From NCBI RefSeq assembly GCF_002262875.1, contig NZ_NKYE01000001.1, forward strand, positions 248,001 to 312,000: DNA of 64,000 nucleotides, in the 5' to 3' direction. The position numbers were made by a program, and so were the translations under genes. This document shows positions 45,968 through 54,789 of this stretch, piece by piece. The DNA comes from Amycolatopsis antarctica (GTDB lineage Bacteria > Actinomycetota > Actinomycetes > Mycobacteriales > Pseudonocardiaceae). The notes beneath the pieces were generated by a model. It was not told the origin of the DNA. It saw nothing but the letters and a program-made list of their open reading frames with translations, and made no database searches. How positions within the stretch are numbered: position 1 is the stretch's first letter; every line of letters starts with the position of its first letter.

Positions 45968-48652
45968 ATGGCCGAAGAAGTGAGCACCCAGGAACAGCGC
46001 GAACTCCTCGACGACCCGAACGTCTCGCCGGAGGTGAAGAAGCTCCTCCTCCGCGGTCTCGCCGCGGACGGCGCGCTCACCGACGAGGAGCAGTGGAACT
46101 ACGCGAACCAGCTCGGCATGCAGTTCGAGGCGATTTTCGGGGACCTCGAAAGCAACCCGCTCGGGCTGGGGATCCCGCAGCAGATGGCGCAGGCCGCCGC
46201 GCTCGAGGGACGTGAGCAGCAGCGGGCCGCGGAGACCTCGCAGGCCCTCGGCGACAGCTGGAACCGGCTCAACGAAGGCGGTTTCGCCAACTCCGACGAG
46301 ATCATCGACCAGGGTGACGTCGGCCTGAAGATCTTCGACGAATTCCATCCCCGCTACACCGAGGCGGGCGGCCAGGGCGGCGTCACCGGCGGCGACGCGC
46401 GGGGCGGCGGCGTCGACCCGGAGAGCCTGCGGGCGGCGACGGCCGAGTTCCGCGGTATCGACTTCACCGCGTTCCGGGCCGACGCCGAGCTGCTCACGCA
46501 GAACGGCAAGACCGTCACCGAGTCGTCCCAGCAGCTCGACCAGGCCTGGGGCACGCACATGTCCGGCTGGGAGGGTGCGGGCGCGACGGCGGCGAGCCAG
46601 TTCAAGGGCAAGCTCGACGGTGCGTCAGCCACGCTGGCGCAGTCGCTGGACGCGGCCCCGGGCGTCATCACCGAGGGCATCGCCGCGGTGGAGCAGCAGG
46701 TCGTCGACTTCGCGAAGCTGGTGCACAACCAGTGGGGCGACGGCCGGATCGCGGAGATGACCCCGTCCGACGTCGACGCCATGATCGAGGGCCGCAACGA
46801 GCTGCCCGGCGTGATCTCCGAGCTCGAGAACAAGATCCAGGAACTCAACGACCGGAACGCGCTGGAGAAGGGGCTCGACTTCCTCGGCAACATGGCCGCC
46901 GGGGCGCTCGGATTCCTGATCGGTGGCCCGATCGGCGCGATCGCCGCGGTCGCGGGGCTCAACTTCGCGAAAGAGATCACCGAGGACAACATCGAGGAGG
47001 AGTGCGCCAAGTACAAGCAGGCGCTCGCCGACTGCGAGGCGAAGCTGGAGCAGTTCGTCGGCGAGTACGAGGCGAAGGCCTCGTCCGTTCACGAACAGGC
47101 GCAGACCGCCAAGGACGGTGTGCAGCAGACCTACGACGCGATGATCGCCCAGCTCGGCAAGGAGCTGGAGCAGGATCCGTTCGCCGAGGTCGGTTCGCCT
47201 GACCTGCAGGGTGGCGACAAGGACGGTGGCAAGGACGGCGGTGGCCAGGACTCCGGCGGCGGCCAGGACTCCGGCGGGGGTCAGGATTCCGGTGGCGGTC
47301 AGGACAGCGGTGGCGGCGGCCAGGACTCCGGCGGTTCGGGCTCCGGATCCGGTTCGGGGGCGGGCGCGGGTTCCGGTTCCGGCGGAGCACCCAGCGGTGG
47401 CGGAGGCAGCGGTTCCGGCGCGGAGCCGCCGGCGGAGGCGGGGACGAACCCGGTGACCGGCAAGCCGCTGGAGGTCGACCCCGCCACCGGCGAGCCGTAC
47501 CCGATCGACCCGGAGACCGGCGAGGCCGTCAAGGACGGCAGGGACACGGTCACGGTCGAGAAGGGCGACAACAAGATCACCATGACCGAGCCGGACGAGA
47601 GCGGCGACATGGAGATCTCCGTCGACGACGGCTCGGGCGCGGCGAAGGACTACCAGCTCGACTTCGGTACCGGCGAGGACGACAAGCCGGGCGCGGAGGG
47701 CACCGACCTCGCGGCCGGCGACAAGCCCGGTGACCAGGTCTACCGCCCCGGCCCGGACGGCAAGATCCACATCGAGGACGGCAACCTCAAGATCACCGCC
47801 GAACAGCCGCAGGGACCGGAGGGCCCGACCGTGGTGACCGTGGACGACGGCACCGGCGAGCCGACCACGTACACGCTCGGCGAGGAGAAGCCCGCCGGTG
47901 GCGCGGAAAGCCTGATCGGACGCGGCGAGCGTCCGGAGAGCCTGGGCGGGCCGGCCGGGGAACGGATCGAGACGAAACCCGAACCCGCCGCCGCACCGGC
48001 TGCCGGCACGTCCGCCGGACCGGCGGGTGCCGGATTCGAGGCGCCCGGCGGGGTGGAGATCGGCGAATCGGCGCCGGCAGGTGGCGGTGGCGGAGGTGAC
48101 GCCGCGGGCGTGGCGACCGGCGAGGCCGCGATGCCTGCCGTGGACGGTGCTGCCGCCTCCGGTGTCGCTGTGGACGGTGCCGCTGTGGACGGTGGTGGCG
48201 GAGCCGGTGGTGCGGGCGATGGAACCGGTGGCGCCAGTACGTCACCGCAGGCCGTCTCCGGTGAGGTCGGTGCCGGGGTCGGAGCGTCCGCCGGTGGAGA
48301 GGTCGGCGCTGGTGCCGCCGCCACCGCGGAACCGCTCGGCATGGGAGCCCAGTCCGGATCCGCGGCACCGCAGCCGACCGCGGCGGGCGCCTCGCTGGGC
48401 GTCGCGCCCGGCTCGGACACCGCGGGTGCCGTAGCGTCCGGCGCTTCCGGCGCCGCCGGCGGCATGGGCGGCGGGATGATGGGCGGCATGGGCGCGATGG
48501 GTGGCGCGGGTGGCGGCCAGAACCAGGACGAGGAACGGACCGCCAGCAGGTACCGCGTCGACGGCGGCATCTTCGAGACCTCCGGCGCGGGCGGCCGGAT
48601 CAGCGGTTCACTCGACGACGACGCGGACCGCTCCGTCCGCTACGACCGTTGA
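45968..48652 (+). CDS. Large WXG-containing protein with Gly-rich tail (cassette B)
   Basis: An 894-residue paralogue of the cassette A protein. Residues 1-420 are helical with WEG at 201-203 (MSGWEGAGATAASQFKGKL) and a Gly/Ala hydrophobic stretch at about 300-335 (FLGNMAAGALGFLIGGPIG). Repeats of GGGQDSGGGQDS follow (about 425-455). Then comes the shared segment AGTNPVTGKPLEVDPATGE, IDPETGEAV, GPTVVTVDDGTGEPTTYTLG, and the shared C-terminus GGMMGGMGAMGG...GGIFETSGAGGRISGSLDD. No signal peptide. Likely exported through, or attached to, the ESX-4 apparatus; function unknown. Confidence 0.78.
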   Translation: MAEEVSTQEQRELLDDPNVSPEVKKLLLRGLAADGALTDEEQWNYANQLGMQFEAIFGDLESNPLGLGIPQQMAQAAALEGREQQRAAETSQALGDSWNRLNEGGFANSDEIIDQGDVGLKIFDEFHPRYTEAGGQGGVTGGDARGGGVDPESLRAATAEFRGIDFTAFRADAELLTQNGKTVTESSQQLDQAWGTHMSGWEGAGATAASQFKGKLDGASATLAQSLDAAPGVITEGIAAVEQQVVDFAKLVHNQWGDGRIAEMTPSDVDAMIEGRNELPGVISELENKIQELNDRNALEKGLDFLGNMAAGALGFLIGGPIGAIAAVAGLNFAKEITEDNIEEECAKYKQALADCEAKLEQFVGEYEAKASSVHEQAQTAKDGVQQTYDAMIAQLGKELEQDPFAEVGSPDLQGGDKDGGKDGGGQDSGGGQDSGGGQDSGGGQDSGGGGQDSGGSGSGSGSGAGAGSGSGGAPSGGGGSGSGAEPPAEAGTNPVTGKPLEVDPATGEPYPIDPETGEAVKDGRDTVTVEKGDNKITMTEPDESGDMEISVDDGSGAAKDYQLDFGTGEDDKPGAEGTDLAAGDKPGDQVYRPGPDGKIHIEDGNLKITAEQPQGPEGPTVVTVDDGTGEPTTYTLGEEKPAGGAESLIGRGERPESLGGPAGERIETKPEPAAAPAAGTSAGPAGAGFEAPGGVEIGESAPAGGGGGGDAAGVATGEAAMPAVDGAAASGVAVDGAAVDGGGGAGGAGDGTGGASTSPQAVSGEVGAGVGASAGGEVGAGAAATAEPLGMGAQSGSAAPQPTAAGASLGVAPGSDTAGAVASGASGAAGGMGGGMMGGMGAMGGAGGGQNQDEERTASRYRVDGGIFETSGAGGRISGSLDDDADRSVRYDR

Positions 48653-48674
48653 CCAGCGGCGGGGAGGGCAGACG

Positions 48675-49127
48675 ATGAGCAACGTTGATCCGCGGGTGAA
48701 GGACACCTTCGCCACGATTGTCGCCGGCACCAGGGCGAAGGCCGCCGAGATCACCGACCGCGTCACCGCGAAGCAGCGGGAGAACGCCGACGCGTCGCAG
48801 CGAATGCGCGAGGCGAACGAGAAACTGACCAAGCAGCTCGACGAGCGGGCGCGCGGAAACGCCGAGCGCAACGCCGACCCACACGCGAACGACGAGTGGC
48901 GCAAACCGGTGAAGTCGCGATCGACGACGTTCTCGTTCGGACCGGCGGAGGAGCAGACCGAGGCCGCGGGCGAACAGCCGGTGGCCGCCGAGCCGGAGCG
49001 GCCCGCTGCCGAGCGGGCCGTGCCGGAGACGACCGAGCCTGAGGCCACGCCGCGGCCGTCCGGCAGGCACGCGCGCCGGGACGAGTTCGATGACGACGAC
49101 TACTCCAACAACAGCTGGATGAAGTAG
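48675..49127 (+). CDS. Small charged protein with RHARR tail (cassette B)
   Basis: A 150-residue paralogue of the 45036 product. The N-terminal 70 residues form a charged helix (ITDRVTAKQRENADASQRMR, EKLTKQLDERARGNAERNAD). A Glu/Pro/Ala-rich linker leads to the closing motif RHARRDEFDDDDYSNNSW. ATG 48675 follows a GGGAGGG site, 22 bp after the large gene. It ends 18 bp from a convergent hydrolase gene and closes cassette B. Confidence 0.72.
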   Translation: MSNVDPRVKDTFATIVAGTRAKAAEITDRVTAKQRENADASQRMREANEKLTKQLDERARGNAERNADPHANDEWRKPVKSRSTTFSFGPAEEQTEAAGEQPVAAEPERPAAERAVPETTEPEATPRPSGRHARRDEFDDDDYSNNSWMK

Positions 49128-49145
49128 CCGAGGGGAGCGCGCCGA

Positions 49146-49967
49146 TCAGACGTCGGCGTGCTTCTCCGCGGGCGGCAGCGTCGCGGCCTTGAGGTCGGCC
49201 TCCAGCAGCGGGCGGTATGCGTCCGTCCTGGTCAGGTGCGTCAGGAAGAACGCGGTGAACAGCGCCCGGGTGACGCGCTGCGTCCGGTGGTGTGGCTTGC
49301 CGTGCAGGACGAGCTGGCTCCAGTGCTTGCCTTCGGTGACGCCGAGGTGTGTCGACTTGCCGATCGTGCGGAACTGAACGTCCTCGTCACCCCAGGCATG
49401 AGTCATCGCCTCGGAGTTGCCCAGTGCCGGGGCCACCAGGTCCTCTTCGGCGGCCAGGTGCAGCCCGGGAACGTGCACGTCGCGCGCGGCCTCGGTGGCC
49501 GGCGGCATCGTCTGCGCGGCGGCGATCGTCGCCACGGCACGGATCTTGGGCCGGTCCGCCTTGTCCGCCGCGGCGAGCACTGCGGCGCCGCCACCGATGG
49601 AGTGCCCGGCGACGCCCAGCTTCCCCGGATCGACGCTGATGCCGTCGGCGCCCAGCCGTACGCCGGTGACGATGTCGAGCGAGGTGCGCAGGTCGGAGGC
49701 GAACAGCCGGTGCGAAGGCAGCGGGCCGCTCTGGGTGGCGGGGGCCGCCGCGACGATGCCCCAGCTCGCCAGGTGCCGCAGCAGCTCGCGGTAGCGCGTC
49801 GGCGGCTGGAGCCAGCCGTGGCCGAACGCGATCGCCGGCAGGTTGAGTCCGGCGCTGGGGGTGAACACGACGCCGGGGAGGCCGACGAGCGCGAGGTTGC
49901 CGTGCAGCACCTCGTGCGGGCCGGGATGGGACAGCTCGTCGAGTATCTGCTTGGGCTTCGCCGCCAT
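49146..49967 (-). CDS. Alpha/beta hydrolase (dienelactone hydrolase-like)
   Basis: The 273-residue protein has the nucleophile elbow GHSIGGGAAVLAAADKAD (Ser in GHSIG) and an oxyanion-type GHGWLQPP. An Asp/Glu in AAEEDLVAP and a His in KSTHLGVTEGKH may complete the triad. ATG 49967 is chosen: TACGCT lies six bases upstream, consistent with a leaderless mRNA, and the upstream 21 codons are not conserved-looking. M. tuberculosis Rv3438 occupies the same place between the glmM and glmS genes (recalled). The substrate is unknown. Confidence 0.85.
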   Translation of the reverse strand: MAAKPKQILDELSHPGPHEVLHGNLALVGLPGVVFTPSAGLNLPAIAFGHGWLQPPTRYRELLRHLASWGIVAAAPATQSGPLPSHRLFASDLRTSLDIVTGVRLGADGISVDPGKLGVAGHSIGGGAAVLAAADKADRPKIRAVATIAAAQTMPPATEAARDVHVPGLHLAAEEDLVAPALGNSEAMTHAWGDEDVQFRTIGKSTHLGVTEGKHWSQLVLHGKPHHRTQRVTRALFTAFFLTHLTRTDAYRPLLEADLKAATLPPAEKHADV

Positions 49968-49973
49968 GGCGCG

Positions 49974-49979
49974 AGCGTA
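49974..49979 (-). promoter_or_regulatory. Candidate leaderless -10 box for the hydrolase gene
   Basis: TACGCT on the minus strand ends six bases before ATG 49967, so transcription would start at or next to the start codon. There is no Shine-Dalgarno sequence. Confidence 0.45.
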
Positions 49980-50090
49980 GCCGAGGCGGGCCATGCCGGC
50001 CGACCGGCCATAACAGCCAGCCCCATCCACGCAACGTCACCTTAACCGCTTGATCGGTGACCCTCTGTGCTTATCGGTACCTCTCCGGCG

Positions 50091-50112
50091 ACATTTAGCC
50101 CGCTAAACGCGC
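50091..50112 (-). repeat. TTTAGC-type element, intermediate form (copy 14)
   Basis: ACATTTAGCCCGCTAAACGCGC: it has the GACAT flank of the asymmetric type with the perfect TTTAGC-CC-GCTAAA core. It lies in the divergent gap between the hydrolase gene and glmS. Confidence 0.78.
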
Positions 50113-50167
50113 ACGGTGGGCTCGCGCCCCTCCCGGCCGGCATCAAACGGCCCGGGGGTGACCGGAC

Positions 50168-50188
50168 GACATTCAGCCCGCTAAAGGC
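50168..50188 (-). repeat. TTTAGC-type element, asymmetric (copy 15)
   Basis: Exact 21-bp reverse complement of the copy at 10651-10671, 40 kb away. It lies 64 bp upstream of the glmS start. Confidence 0.8.
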
Positions 50189-50238
50189 GCACGCCGACCC
50201 CGGAGGCGTACCGGCCGAGCCCGCCGGCACCGTCTGGT

Positions 50239-50244
50239 TACGCT
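50239..50244 (+). promoter_or_regulatory. Candidate leaderless -10 box for glmS
   Basis: TACGCT is followed after seven bases by GTG 50252, fitting leaderless initiation, which is common in actinobacteria. GGTGGG between them could instead act as a weak ribosome-binding site. Confidence 0.45.
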
Positions 50245-50251
50245 GGTGGGC

Positions 50252-52114
50252 GTGTGCGGAATCGTGGGATATGTGGGTCACCGGCAGGCACTCGACGTCG
50301 TGCTGGGCGGTCTGCGTCGGATGGAATACCGGGGTTACGACTCGGCGGGTGTCGCGGTGCTCGACGGCACGGGCGGCCTGCACGTCGAACGCAAGGCGGG
50401 TCGCCTGGCCAACCTCGAGGCGGAACTGGAGACCTCCGACGGGGGCGTGCGCAACGGCACCGCCGGCATGGGGCACACCCGCTGGGCGACCCACGGTCCG
50501 CCGGTTGACCGCAACTCCCACCCGCACCGGGACGCCACCCAGCGGGTGGCCGTGGTGCACAACGGCATCATCGAGAACTTCACCGCGTTGCGTTCCGAGC
50601 TGGAGGCCGACGGCGTCGAGCTGACCAGCGACACCGACACCGAAGCCGCCGCGCATCTGGTGGCCCGTGCCTACGCGGCGGGTGAGACGGCCGGGGACCT
50701 CGCGGCGAGTGTCCGTGTGGTGTGCCGCAGGCTGGAGGGCGCGTTCACGCTCGTGGTGACGCACGCCGACGTGCCGGACACGATCGTCGCGGCCCGCCGT
50801 TCGTCCCCGCTGGTGGTCGGTGTCGGCGAGGGGGAGACCTTCGTGGCCTCGGACGTGGCCGCGTTCATCGAGCACACCCGTGAAGCCGTGGAGCTCGGCC
50901 AGGACCAGCTCGTGGTGATCACCCGCGAGGGCTACGAGGTGACGGATTTCGCGGGTGAGCCCGCCCAGGCGAAGCCGTTCACCGTGGACTGGGATCTGTC
51001 GGCCGCCGAGAAGGGCGGCCACGAGTACTTCATGCTCAAGGAGATCGAGGAGCAGCCGGAGGCGCTGGCCAACACCTTGCGCGGGCACTTCGCCGGTGGC
51101 CGCATCATTCTCGACGAGCAGCGCATCTCCGATCAGGACCTGCGCGATGTGGACAAGGTCTTCGTCGTCGCCTGCGGTTCGGCTTACCACTCGGGCCTGG
51201 TGGCGAAGTACGCGATCGAGCACTGGTGCCGTCTGCCGGTCGAGGTGGAGCTGGCCAGCGAGTTCCGTTACCGCGATCCGGTGCTGGACCGTGCGACGCT
51301 GGTGGTCGCGGTGTCCCAGTCCGGCGAGACGGCGGACACGCTCGAAGCGGTTCGCCATGCCCGGGAGCAGAAGGCGCGCGTGCTGGCCGTGTGCAACACC
51401 AACGGCGCGCAGATCCCCCGCGAGTCGGACGCCGTGCTGTACACCCACGCGGGCCCGGAGATCGGTGTCGCGTCGACGAAGGCGTTCCTGGCGCAGATCG
51501 CCGCCAACTACCTGGTGGGCCTGGCCCTTGCGCAGGCGCGTGGCACGAAGTACCCGGACGAGGTGGCGCGCGAGTTCGCCGAACTGGAGGCCACGCCGGC
51601 GGCTGTCCAAAAAGTACTGTCCACTGTGGAGCAGGTGCGGGATCTCGGGCGGCGCATCGCCGATTCGAAGGCGGTGCTGTTCCTCGGCCGCCATGTCGGG
51701 TTCCCGGTGGCGCTGGAGGGCGCGCTCAAGCTCAAGGAGCTCGCCTACATGCATGCCGAGGGTTTCGCGGCGGGTGAGCTCAAGCACGGGCCGATCGCGC
51801 TGATCGAGGAGGGTCTGCCCGTCGTCGTGGTGATGCCCTCGCCGAAGGGGCGTGCGGTACTGCACTCGAAGCTGGTGTCGAACATCAGTGAGATCCAGGC
51901 GCGTGGCGCGCGGACCATCGTGATCGCCGAGGAGGGGGACGAGACGGTGCGCCCGTTCGCTGACGAGCTCGTCGAGATTCCCGCGATGCCGACTCTGCTG
52001 CAGCCGCTCGTGTCGACGGTGCCGTTGCAGGTGCTGGCCGCCGAGATCGCGAAGACGCGTGGGTACGACGTGGACAAGCCGCGCAACCTGGCCAAGTCCG
52101 TGACGGTGGAGTGA
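50252..52114 (+). CDS. glmS: Glucosamine-fructose-6-phosphate aminotransferase
   Basis: GlmS makes glucosamine-6-phosphate from fructose-6-phosphate and glutamine, the first step to UDP-GlcNAc. GTG 50252 is required because it places Cys directly after the initiator Met (CGIVGYVG), giving the N-terminal nucleophile of the glutaminase domain; GTG 50246 would not. The 620 residues hold the glutaminase half (GHTRWATHG) and two SIS domains (VACGSAYHSGLVAKYAIEHW, KLKELAYMHAEGFAAGELKH), ending DKPRNLAKSVTVE. A TCCACTGTGGA palindrome lies at 51620. Confidence 0.97.
   Translation: MCGIVGYVGHRQALDVVLGGLRRMEYRGYDSAGVAVLDGTGGLHVERKAGRLANLEAELETSDGGVRNGTAGMGHTRWATHGPPVDRNSHPHRDATQRVAVVHNGIIENFTALRSELEADGVELTSDTDTEAAAHLVARAYAAGETAGDLAASVRVVCRRLEGAFTLVVTHADVPDTIVAARRSSPLVVGVGEGETFVASDVAAFIEHTREAVELGQDQLVVITREGYEVTDFAGEPAQAKPFTVDWDLSAAEKGGHEYFMLKEIEEQPEALANTLRGHFAGGRIILDEQRISDQDLRDVDKVFVVACGSAYHSGLVAKYAIEHWCRLPVEVELASEFRYRDPVLDRATLVVAVSQSGETADTLEAVRHAREQKARVLAVCNTNGAQIPRESDAVLYTHAGPEIGVASTKAFLAQIAANYLVGLALAQARGTKYPDEVAREFAELEATPAAVQKVLSTVEQVRDLGRRIADSKAVLFLGRHVGFPVALEGALKLKELAYMHAEGFAAGELKHGPIALIEEGLPVVVVMPSPKGRAVLHSKLVSNISEIQARGARTIVIAEEGDETVRPFADELVEIPAMPTLLQPLVSTVPLQVLAAEIAKTRGYDVDKPRNLAKSVTVE
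51620..51630. repeat. TCCACTGTGGA palindrome in glmS
   Basis: One of six exact TCCAC(A/T)GTGGA copies. The others are at 17933, 17946, 52492, 57681 and 63350; single-mismatch forms are at 54945 and 63854. Here it uses TCC-ACT-GTG-GAG, with the rare ACT codon. Confidence 0.6.
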
Positions 52115-52156
52115 TTCGCTCGCGCTGATCGGACGCCGTCGCGAGGAAGGTGCGGG

Positions 52157-53599
52157 ATGCGGGGAATCTGGACCACGGAACGGATCCGCTCGGCGGAGGA
52201 GCGTCTGCTGGCCCGCGTCGCGGACGGTGCCCTGATGCGGACGGCCGCGTTCGGGGTGTCGGTGCGTGCCGCGCGGATTCTCGCGGAGCACGCCGGTGCC
52301 GTTGCCGGGCGCCGGGTCGCCCTGCTCGTCGGGGCGGGGAACAACGGTGGTGACGCGCTCTGGGCCGGGGCTTTCCTGCGCAGGCGCGGGGTGGCGGTGG
52401 CCGCGGTGCTGCTGGCGCCCGACCGGACCCACGCGCAGGGGCTTGCCGCGTTGCGCCGGGCCGGTGGCCGTGTCGTGTCCGTTGTGGATGGTCCACAGTG
52501 GATCGAGGCGGCGGATCTGGTGGTGGACGGCATCGTCGGTCTCTCGGCCAGGGGGCCGCTGCGCCCGGAGGCCGCGGAACTGGTCCGTCACATCGCCGCA
52601 CCGGTGCTCTCGGTGGATCTGCCCAGCGGGGTCGACCCGGACACCGGCGTGGTGGACGGTCCCGCCGTGCGCGCCGATCACACCGTCACCTTCGGTGCGC
52701 GCAAACCCGTGCACGTAATGAATCCGGGCCGGTGCGGTGCGGTCTCGCTGATCGATTTCGGTCTGGGCACGGAACTCGGTGAGCCGGACCTGCACCTGCT
52801 CGACGGTGTGGATGTGGCGGCGGCGTGGCCGATGCCCGGCATGGTCGACGACAAGTACACACAGGGGGTCACCGGGATCGCGGCCGGGTCGGCGACCTAT
52901 CCGGGTGCCGCGGTGCTGGCGACCGGTGCCGCGGTACTGGCCACCTCCGGCATGGTGCGGTACGCCGGGCCCGCCGCGGACGTCGTGCGTTCCCGTTGGC
53001 CGGAGGTGGTGGCCACCGGTGCGGTCACCGACGCGGGCCGGGCGCAGGCGTGGGTGGCGGGCCCCGGGATCGGCACCGGGCACGAGGGACGCCAGGTGCT
53101 GCGGCATGTGCTGGGGCTGGGCGTCCCGGTGTGTGCGGACGCCGACGCCATCACCATCCTGGCGTCGAACCCCGAGGTGCTCGATGCCCGCGATCCCGGC
53201 ACACCACTGGTCCTCACCCCGCACGACCGCGAGTTCGCCCGGATCGCCGGTGCCGAACCTGGCGCGGATCGGGTGACGGCGGCGCGGGAGCTCGCGTCCC
53301 GTGTGGACGCCGTCGTGCTGCTGAAGGGGCACTCGACGATCGTGGCCGCGCCGGACGGACGCGCGCTGGTGAACGTGCCGGAGGGTTCGTGGCTGGCGAC
53401 GGCCGGTACCGGCGACGTGCTCGCCGGGCTGGTGGGTGCCCTGCTGGCCGCCGGCCTCGATCCGTGGCTGGCGTGCGGAGCGGCGGCGTACGTGCATTCC
53501 CTCTCGGCGAGGCTGGCGGCCGAGGGCGCACCGGTGTCCGCCTCCGGTGTGCAGGCCGCGATCCCCGCCGCGATCCGCGCGGTGCGCTCGTTGAGCTGA
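52157..53599 (+). CDS. nnr: Bifunctional NAD(P)H-hydrate repair enzyme
   Basis: Nnr repairs hydrated NAD(P)H: the N-terminal epimerase interconverts R and S forms and the C-terminal dehydratase restores NAD(P)H using ADP. Visible are VALLVGAGNNGGDALWAGAF (about residues 55-74, epimerase), DLPSGVDPDTG, KGHSTIVAAPDGRALVN and the dehydratase signature WLATAGTGDVLAGLVGALLA. At 480 residues it is a normal fusion. It lies between glmS and alr, the same order as in mycobacteria. A TCCACAGTGGA palindrome is at 52492-52502. Confidence 0.95.
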   Translation: MRGIWTTERIRSAEERLLARVADGALMRTAAFGVSVRAARILAEHAGAVAGRRVALLVGAGNNGGDALWAGAFLRRRGVAVAAVLLAPDRTHAQGLAALRRAGGRVVSVVDGPQWIEAADLVVDGIVGLSARGPLRPEAAELVRHIAAPVLSVDLPSGVDPDTGVVDGPAVRADHTVTFGARKPVHVMNPGRCGAVSLIDFGLGTELGEPDLHLLDGVDVAAAWPMPGMVDDKYTQGVTGIAAGSATYPGAAVLATGAAVLATSGMVRYAGPAADVVRSRWPEVVATGAVTDAGRAQAWVAGPGIGTGHEGRQVLRHVLGLGVPVCADADAITILASNPEVLDARDPGTPLVLTPHDREFARIAGAEPGADRVTAARELASRVDAVVLLKGHSTIVAAPDGRALVNVPEGSWLATAGTGDVLAGLVGALLAAGLDPWLACGAAAYVHSLSARLAAEGAPVSASGVQAAIPAAIRAVRSLS

Positions 53600-53658
53600 C
53601 CCTTTCGTGGTGAGTGTCTCCCTCACCGAGCGGGACGCTGTGGGAAACTGAACCGGTC

Positions 53659-54789
53659 ATGAGCGATACCGCCACGCCCCGCGCCGAGGCCGTGATCGAT
53701 CTCGGATCGATCCGGCACAACGTGGCGCTGCTCGCCGGCCGGGCGGCCGGTTCGGGCGCCGCGACGATGGCCGTGGTGAAGGCGGACGGCTACGGGCACG
53801 GGGCCGTGCCGGTCGCCAGGGCCGCTCTCGACGCGGGAGCCACCTGGCTGGGCGCCTGTTCCGCGGCCGAGGCGATCGCGTTGCGCGAAGCCGGGATCGA
53901 CGCCAGGATCCTGAGCTGGCTGGACACTGCGGACACCGATCTGGCCCCGGCGATCGCCGCCGGAGTCGACGTCTCGGTGAGCTCCGCCGCCGAACTCGCC
54001 CGCGTCGCCGCGGCCGCGGGCCGGGTGGGCGGCGTCGCCGAGGTGCACCTGAAGATCGACACCGGACTGTCGCGCAACGGCTGCCCGCCCGCTCTCTGGC
54101 CGGATCTGGTCGCCGCGGCGGCGGCGGAGCCGCGCGTGCGGATCGCCGCTGTCTGGTCACATCTCGCCTGCGCGGACGAGCCGGGACATCCGTCGATCGA
54201 CGCGCAGGCAGCCCGTTTCGCCGAGGCGTACGCGACGGCCACGGCGGCCGGACTGTCCCCGTTGCGGCACCTGGCGAACTCGGCGGCCACGTTGACCCGC
54301 CCGGACCTGCACCTGGACCTGGTAAGGGTCGGCATCGCCATGTACGGGCTGAATCCGGTGCCACAGAAGGAAGACCTGCGGCCGGTGATGACCTTCCGGT
54401 CCGCCGTGGCGCTGTGCAAACGGATCGCTGCCGGCGAGTCCGTCTCCTATGGACACACGTGGACGGCGGATGTGGCGACGACGCTCGCGCTGGTGCCGGT
54501 CGGCTATGCCGACGGGGTGCCGCGCACCCTGTCCGGCCGGATGGATGTGTGGCTCGGCGGTCGGCGCAGGCCGGTAGCCGGACGGGTGTGCATGGACCAG
54601 CTCGTCGTCGACTGCGGTGGGGACGAGCCGGAGCCGGGAAGTGAGGTCGTGCTGTTCGGTACCGGTGCGGCCGGGGAACCCACGGCGCGCGAGTGGGCTG
54701 ACACGATCGGCACCATCGACTACGAGATCGTCACCGGGATGTTCCGGCCGCGGGTTCGCCGCCGGTATGTCGGAGAGGGCGTGCGGTGA
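53659..54789 (+). CDS. alr: Alanine racemase
   Basis: A PLP enzyme that makes D-alanine for peptidoglycan. The PLP lysine is in AVVKADGYGHGAVPVA (about residue 40) and the catalytic Tyr in SVSYGHTWTA (about residue 265). CMDQLVVDCG and a typical ARVLSWLD-like ARILSWLDTADTDL are also present. ATG 53659 gives 376 residues; the in-frame upstream extension is not conserved. It forms a TGATG junction with the next gene. Confidence 0.96.
   Translation: MSDTATPRAEAVIDLGSIRHNVALLAGRAAGSGAATMAVVKADGYGHGAVPVARAALDAGATWLGACSAAEAIALREAGIDARILSWLDTADTDLAPAIAAGVDVSVSSAAELARVAAAAGRVGGVAEVHLKIDTGLSRNGCPPALWPDLVAAAAAEPRVRIAAVWSHLACADEPGHPSIDAQAARFAEAYATATAAGLSPLRHLANSAATLTRPDLHLDLVRVGIAMYGLNPVPQKEDLRPVMTFRSAVALCKRIAAGESVSYGHTWTADVATTLALVPVGYADGVPRTLSGRMDVWLGGRRRPVAGRVCMDQLVVDCGGDEPEPGSEVVLFGTGAAGEPTAREWADTIGTIDYEIVTGMFRPRVRRRYVGEGVR

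Noticed and set aside
43235-46558. 1107-codon minus-strand frame across both cassettes
   Set aside because: It spans several genes of the opposite strand and the intergenic promoter region; composition is the complement of the Ala/Gly/Pro-rich tails.
50042-53626. 1194-codon open frame on the minus strand opposite glmS and nnr
   Set aside because: It lies antisense to two well-recognised genes, and its translation is low-complexity His/Arg/Gly without any domain. Such frames are a by-product of high GC at third positions.
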